From positions 33,187,761 to 33,251,760 of the forward strand of contig NC_132878.1 in assembly GCF_030463535.1 (NCBI RefSeq): a stretch of DNA of 64,000 nucleotides, read 5' to 3'. Each line of letters opens with the position of its first letter. The stretch's first letter is position 1. The notes beneath the pieces are model-generated. The model searched no databases and was not told the DNA's origin. It saw only the letters and a list, made by a program, of their open reading frames with translations. Source of the DNA: Salminus brasiliensis (Eukaryota > Chordata > Actinopteri > Characiformes > Bryconidae). The translations under genes were made by a program, and so were the position numbers. Below, piece by piece: positions 59,221 to 64,000 of this stretch.

Positions 59221-61135
59221 TATCCACGTCGTTTGCTGTTGGCTATTCTGTACATATAAATGTAGTTAATGACAGCTTTAATGACGTTTGCATGTTTTTT
59301 TAATATAGCTGGTTGATGACATGATGTAAATACACCTAAGGTAATATAGTGTAATGATTTAAATAATCGTAATTGGTGACATTATTCAGTCTATTTAATC
59401 GTCATTGCGTTTTTCTGTGTGGTTGGTTGGTTTTGTTTTTGCATAAATACCATAATACTCTATTTGTCAAAAAATTAATCACAACTAGTCACGATTAATC
59501 ACATTATTTTGTGACGTTTATCATGAATAATCACACTTGTTGTTCCATAAATGTGACCCGTAAGATTAGTACTGTCCAAAGTCCATTAAAACTCGGGCTG
59601 TCAAATGATTAATCACAACTAATCGTGATGAATGGCGTCATTCTGTGTTCTCAATCATGATTGATCTGTCAGATGTTTAATTACGACTAATCATGATTAA
59701 TGAAAGCGTTTTCTGTGATATAAATGCGACTCTAAAGAAAAGAACAGTCCAAAATGAATTAAAACTTGGGCTGTCAAATGATTAATCATGACTAATCTTT
59801 TTCTGGCTCAGGTCTCTCTCACTGTCACATGACTAGCAGTAAAGTAGCCTGTTTAAAGCAGTTACAGTAGCCTAGGTCTTGTTACCTGATCTTAGTTTGC
59901 CACTTGTAAAATGCAAACATCTAAATAATGTAACATCAGATGCAGTTATATAAGTCATGTTTGGTATTTGAAATATCCTGTTCACAACAGAACATCTCCC
60001 AAACGTCTCTTGAACCACTCAAAACACACCCAGGTCTTCATTTGATTTACTAGGACAAATCAGTGTGGTTTAGAACCCGGGTTTACTTATTTAAACTGAA
60101 CTTCTGCACAGAGCTGAACAGTGGACCTGTGTTTGTTAGCAACATTAGTTTAGCATCTACCAAAGCTGTCTTGGCTGACTGACTGACTGTGCTTATCACA
60201 TCTTTTACTACAGCTTTAAATGTGACCCAGCCAATTAGTCCACAATAGCAGTAAAATAAGCTAGTCCAACAAATACAGCAACAGATGTAATTTCCCATGC
60301 ATTTCTTTCTGCACACAGAGTCAGCTGGAGTTTAGTGTGATCTCGGGTGCCCCAGAGACGGTCCTTTCGTCCTCCGTGCCCGAATCCAAACCGAAGACGT
60401 CCCAAAGCAGTCGGAGGGAGGAGGAATCCTCCTTCTGGAAAATCAGCGCCGAACGCTCCAGGTTGGAGGGAGAAAAGGCAGATTTCCAGTCTCTGACTCC
60501 CAGTCAGATAAAGTCTCTGGAGAAAGGGGAGAAGCCCCTGCCTTCGTACTTGCGGTCGGACGCTGGGGGGGAGGAGCAGCCTCAGGCTCCTCAGGCCCCT
60601 CGGCTCGTAAAGCAGAGAGCCCCCAAACCTCCAGCACCACCACCGCCTCCACCTGCACCCATCAGCGTCACCCCAGCAGCTCTGAATGTAGCCCCTGTCC
60701 CCGTCCCCGCCCCTCCGGCACCGTCTGGAGGCTGGGAGAGGGCCCAGAGCACACTGCCCGCTGCCAGCAGCCCGCTGGACGACGTGTTCAGCCCTGGACT
60801 GGCCACCAAGGTTCAGCCTCACACCATCATGGCTAAAGAGAGCGAGAGAGCAGATACGTCACCGGCCGCAAGCCCTACCTTCTCACAAGTGAGATACATG
60901 TTATTTCTGTCTGTCTGTATGTATGTCTTTCTCTCTGGAAGACGCAATTTATTTTTTGCTGTTTATCTCTCATTTTTCTTGTCTATTTATCTACCATTTT
61001 CTTTCCTCCTCCTCTTTGTAACAAGATGCTTATGGGAAACCGTGTTCTGACCAGCATTTTTCCTGTTTCATTCCTCAGTTCAATACAAGCAGCAACATCC
61101 TGAAGACTGGCTTTGACTTCTTGGACAACTGGTAA
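58181..61135 (+). CDS. c1orf198: c1orf198 orthologue (DUF4706-type uncharacterised protein), 4 exons
   Basis: Seen: exons 58181-58492, 58885-58935, 60319-60888 and 61079-61135 join in phase 0 throughout into 329 residues plus TAA (human about 327). The N-terminus carries [17 protein letters not shown] and [15 protein letters not shown] (about residues 19-47). The junction of exons 1 to 3 gives [20 protein letters not shown]. Exon 3 has [12 protein letters not shown] (about 158-169) and [17 protein letters not shown] (177-193), then a proline-rich low-complexity stretch (about 220-260). The protein ends [12 protein letters not shown], the family's signature C-terminus. Known: the family is conserved in vertebrates and recalled as DUF4706; no biochemical role is established to my knowledge. 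The ATG has A at -3 and G at +4. No membrane segment or signal peptide is evident. It is divergent from rps6kc1 and may share its promoter. Confidence 0.95.
58885..58935 (+). CDS. c1orf198: c1orf198 coding exon 2 (51 nt)
   Basis: Seventeen codons [17 protein letters not shown], nearly identical to the human segment, between CTGAAG and GTATGT. It is too short to appear as an open frame on its own. Confidence 0.95.
59090..59280. mobile_element. palindromic MITE with (TA)n centre in c1orf198 intron 2
   Basis: Left arm CATTTATATGTACAGAATAG (59109-59128) is matched in reverse by CTATTCTGTACATATAAATG (59243-59262), with further pairing on both sides (CATTAACT, ACAGCCAACG). About 50 bp of TA (59163-59212) sits between the arms. 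Confidence 0.75.
59590..59800. repeat. repeated GGGCTGTCAAATGATTAATC units
   Basis: The word CTGTCAAATGATTAATC and CATGATTAATGA-type near-palindromes recur three times here and again at 61840-62160. These are copies or fragments of a widespread fish DNA transposon end. Confidence 0.6.
60319..60888 (+). CDS. c1orf198: c1orf198 coding exon 3 (conserved SFWKI block and proline-rich region)
   Basis: 190 codons beginning [13 protein letters not shown] after CACACAG and ending ASPTFSQ before GTGAGA. It includes the conserved block [15 protein letters not shown] and a run of prolines. The open frame reads on into the intron; the splice donor and exon 4 homology set the end. Confidence 0.94.
61079..61135 (+). 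CDS. c1orf198: c1orf198 coding exon 4 (C-terminus and stop)
   Basis: Eighteen codons [18 protein letters not shown] and TAA after TTCCTCAG. It matches the human C-terminus [17 protein letters not shown]. Confidence 0.96.
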   Translation, partial: FNTSSNILKTGFDFLDNW

Positions 61136-64000
61136 CACCGGAGTGTACCCTCAAGCAGCGGATCCATTCCCGAGATAACGGACCTACAACCTTCACAACT
61201 TCACACTACAGAGCAGTTATGGTTGAACTCGCCATTTATCGAAAGCTACAGTCTTATTAAAGCTACAGTCAGTATGTTATGCAAACTGTGCGGTATTATC
61301 CTACTTAATTCGTACTGTGTGCTAATTAAATAGGTCAACCCAGGGGTAAAAATACATACAAACAGTAGACAAATAAAAAAAAAAGCTGAGATGTTAATCA
61401 GTGAAAAAATCTAAATACTTTCTTTATGAAAAAATATTTTTTCCATTTATAAAAACTTAAAAGAGGTTTGCTTTATTTATCTTTCCGACAGGAGCAGGAA
61501 AGTTTCCATGGCTACAAACTCTTCTACCCGTAAATGAAGGAGTGTATTCCTGAATCTTACTGATTGTAGCTTTAAGACACTGTAACTTGTTCTTCGTCTC
61601 AGCTCAGATCCAGATCATAGTCCCTTACTGTAAACTAGGGCTGCACGATATGGGCATAATGTAATCTTTGTTGTTTTGCTGCATATGCATTGCAATTTGC
61701 AAAATATCAATAGTTTGATCGAGGATGCATTCTTTTGACAAATTATTTAAGTTTATCAGGATCACATGAACAGTTTGATTTAGTGACTTGAGCTCATCTG
61801 CATATTGCAGCGGCATAGTGCTGGGCGATGCATTCTGTGTTCTCAATCATGATTAATCGCATTAGATTAACTAGATCTGTCAGATGTTTAATTATGACTA
61901 ATCATGATTAATTATATTTTCTGTGCTAGAAATTAGACTCGAAAGAAAAGAACAGTCCAAAATGCTGTCAAATGATTAATCATGACTAATCGCATTACTT
62001 TGCATTTGTTCTTTTTGGCATAGATTTGACTCTAAAGAGAAAAAAAAACAGTAAATCATAAATCTATAACTAGGGCTGTCAAATTATTTTATTCACATTA
62101 ACACATTATTCTGTGTTATGAACTGCAGTTAATTAGGGCTGTCAAACAGTTAACATAATAGTGATTAATAGTTGTGATTGTACTGTGATAGCTCTAGAGC
62201 ATAGAGTTAGTTCTTTCAGTTATTAATTCACTAACATTATTTTCACCATATGACCATAGAACTCACGACCTGAACATGAAAATCACATGGTTTCCATATA
62301 GTATTAAAACCACTGTGACCGCCCAGCACTGTCGCAGCCTTCTGTGATTAACCGACTATATATATCGTGCAGCCTTACACCTAACCTGCTTTGTGAGCAT
62401 TAGGGCAATAATAAGTATAGCTACCATTCAATCTCCATCTGAACTGGATAAGACCCTAGTAAGGGTCTATGGGGAAAGGGTTAAAGGGATACTTCACCTA
62501 AAAATGCTAATTCGGTTATGCAAGGCTGAAAACTGCCTTGTTGGCATTTTTAGATGAGGCATTCCTTTTTAGATGTTTTTTGGACTGAGCAGTCTGCCTT
62601 GTAGCTCTGCCTCACTGCCTGGCGTTTTCCCTCTTTCTATTTGTTATTTAGACCTCAGTACTAGTGCTGCGATGCTTTAGAGAGCAGTTATGGATGTAGA
62701 CGAGCATGGTTTTAAAGTGACGCATTTTACACTACAAGCATATGTCGGTTTTGTAGACTTTTTATACACAGCCTGTCCTTCATTCGTTTGTTCGTTGTAT
62801 TGTTTATCCTCATGTATTGCACTCTTTTGACTCGGGTCAGTTTGTATTTATGAGGCCTTGTCCTGATTCTTCTTGAACGTTACCTTTCCTCATCTTGGCA
62901 AGAGAAAGAATGAGAAACGACCAGATGTACCAAAAGCTGGCAAATTGCAGACCATGCCTGGTGGTTTGGTCTGCGTGTTAATTGCTGTTTATGGCCTGAA
63001 CTAGGGTTTCTGTAGCTTGGGGAGAAGATTCAGTCCATTGTTACAGTTGAAACTTTGGCAGCCATTGTCTTCTGAGGGCCAAGTTTCAGAACCAGACTGC
63101 CATAATGACACTTTTGGGATTCGACTGTCATTTTTATGCACAAATACCAGTTAGTCTGCTTATTTCGCCATGGTTCTTTTCTACATACCCACTTGTCTGT
63201 TTTTTCCCTGTGTAAGTAAAGGGGGGAAATCCTATTCGGTAGCCAGCCTGGATCCTTACACTACCATAGCTTTAAACTCACTGCAGTAAAAATGAGTAAA
63301 GGACACTGTAAAGAACTAGGAAAATGAATTATCAGTTGGACTTGATTCATCTCTGACCCCAGATGCAGTAAATAAGCTAAGACGTGTTTTGTCCAGCACT
63401 CGTCCAGTCCAGTAATTACATAATAGTATAATATTCATCCTACAACGCTTTCATAATGCAAAATCTTCGATATTACATACTGCTACACAACTTTACATAA
63501 CTGTTTTTTGTTCATTTTAAGTTTTAAGAGTATTCAGAGTCAAACGCCAATTCAGCACTTGCTCACAGAAAGCCCCACATCTGGTCAGATGTAGAAGGTA
63601 AGCCATTTGGATTCAAGCAATACAAACTAATGCAGCTGTCCTCAGTCACAAAAGCGCACACTTTCAACATGTTTTTTTGTGCTTGTCCTGCTCTAACACA
63701 CCTGGCTCAGCCTATGAAGGCTTTGGTAAGCTTAAATCGATGTGTTAGAGTAATATGCAGTGGGCAGGAATTGGGACTGAGCTCTGCTGATCCGAAGCAT
63801 AGAGATTTTTGCTTGCGCTGGGCGTCTGGCAAAGCGGGCAAGGATGAGGAAAGGTGCCGTTCAAGCTCATGGAGGAGGCCAAAAACTTGTACACACCAAA
63901 TAAACCATGTCTTAGAGCTGGTACTCGTGCATTCTGATATTGTTAAAGCAAGAAGTTAATAAACATTGGGTACCTCAGTGTCTTGAGTCCAGTTTCTTTT
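61136..64000 (+). other. probable 3' UTR and downstream flank of c1orf198
   Basis: No convincing coding frame. The first 500 bases look like UTR (ATTAAA near 61256). An AATAAA at 63958-63963 near the window end could be the distal polyadenylation signal of a long UTR. hAT-like repeat fragments interrupt it around 61.6-62.4 kb. The short open frame at 63630-63959 has no recognisable content. Confidence 0.45.
61637..62378. mobile_element. hAT-like non-autonomous element (composite)
   Basis: TAGGGCTGCACGATATGGG at 61637 and the complement of ATATATCGTGCAGCCTTA near 62376 form an inverted pair. The inside carries GGGCTGTCAAATGATT-type units. No clear target duplication. Confidence 0.5.

Noticed and set aside
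60889..61050. Read-through extension of c1orf198 exon 3 ([12 protein letters not shown] and on)
   Set aside because: It passes a good GTGAGA donor into hydrophobic intron translation, and exon 4 supplies the conserved C-terminus.

Overview
This is a stretch of vertebrate, almost certainly teleost fish, nuclear DNA. It has spliced genes with GT/AG introns, very long CA/GT, GA and TA microsatellites, many Tc1-like and hAT-like DNA transposon copies, and tRNA-derived SINEs with a fish-type LINE tail. The repeat mix suggests an otophysan fish (characiform, siluriform or similar), but that rests on recollection of repeat families and was not checked. No prokaryotic system, CRISPR array, rRNA or functional tRNA was seen.

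Two protein genes account for the real coding content. (1) On the minus strand, positions 57157 down to 11328, lies a complete rps6kc1 orthologue (RPK118/RSKL1). I rebuilt 17 coding exons, all with GT/AG borders and matching phases, giving 1037 residues against about 1066 recalled for human. It encodes a PX domain, an MIT domain, and a kinase-like domain split by a large acidic, Ser-rich insert. (2) On the plus strand, 58181 to 61135, lies a complete four-exon c1orf198 orthologue of 329 residues with the conserved C-terminus TGFDFLDNW. The two genes are head to head, their start codons 1023 bp apart, and the GC-rich flank at c1orf198 could act as a shared promoter.

Layout: 1-11327 is sequence downstream of rps6kc1. 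It starts with a clean hAT-type MITE with 8-bp target duplication and continues with a tRNA-derived SINE, a long field of degenerate GGTTCT/AGAACC repeats and microsatellites. 11328-57157 is rps6kc1, whose introns are packed with repeats: decayed Tc1 copies, a hAT-like element, a 30-bp minisatellite, a telomere-like CCTAA tract, a nested MITE/Tc1 cluster near 39.6-41.1 kb, and in intron 1 a Tc1 element (53801-55395) with an intact 340-residue DD34E transposase, long terminal inverted repeats and TA duplication. 57158-58180 is the intergenic promoter interval. 58181-61135 is c1orf198, and 61136 to the end is its probable long 3' UTR plus flank, containing hAT-like fragments.

Points worth a second look: the intact Tc1 element; a (TG)n tract that replaces the usual pyrimidine tract next to the acceptor of rps6kc1 exon 8; the pseudokinase motif pattern; a GC-rich coding-like but frame-broken island inside intron 14 (18.99-19.28 kb); and the head-to-head pairing of two genes that lie far apart on human chromosome 1.
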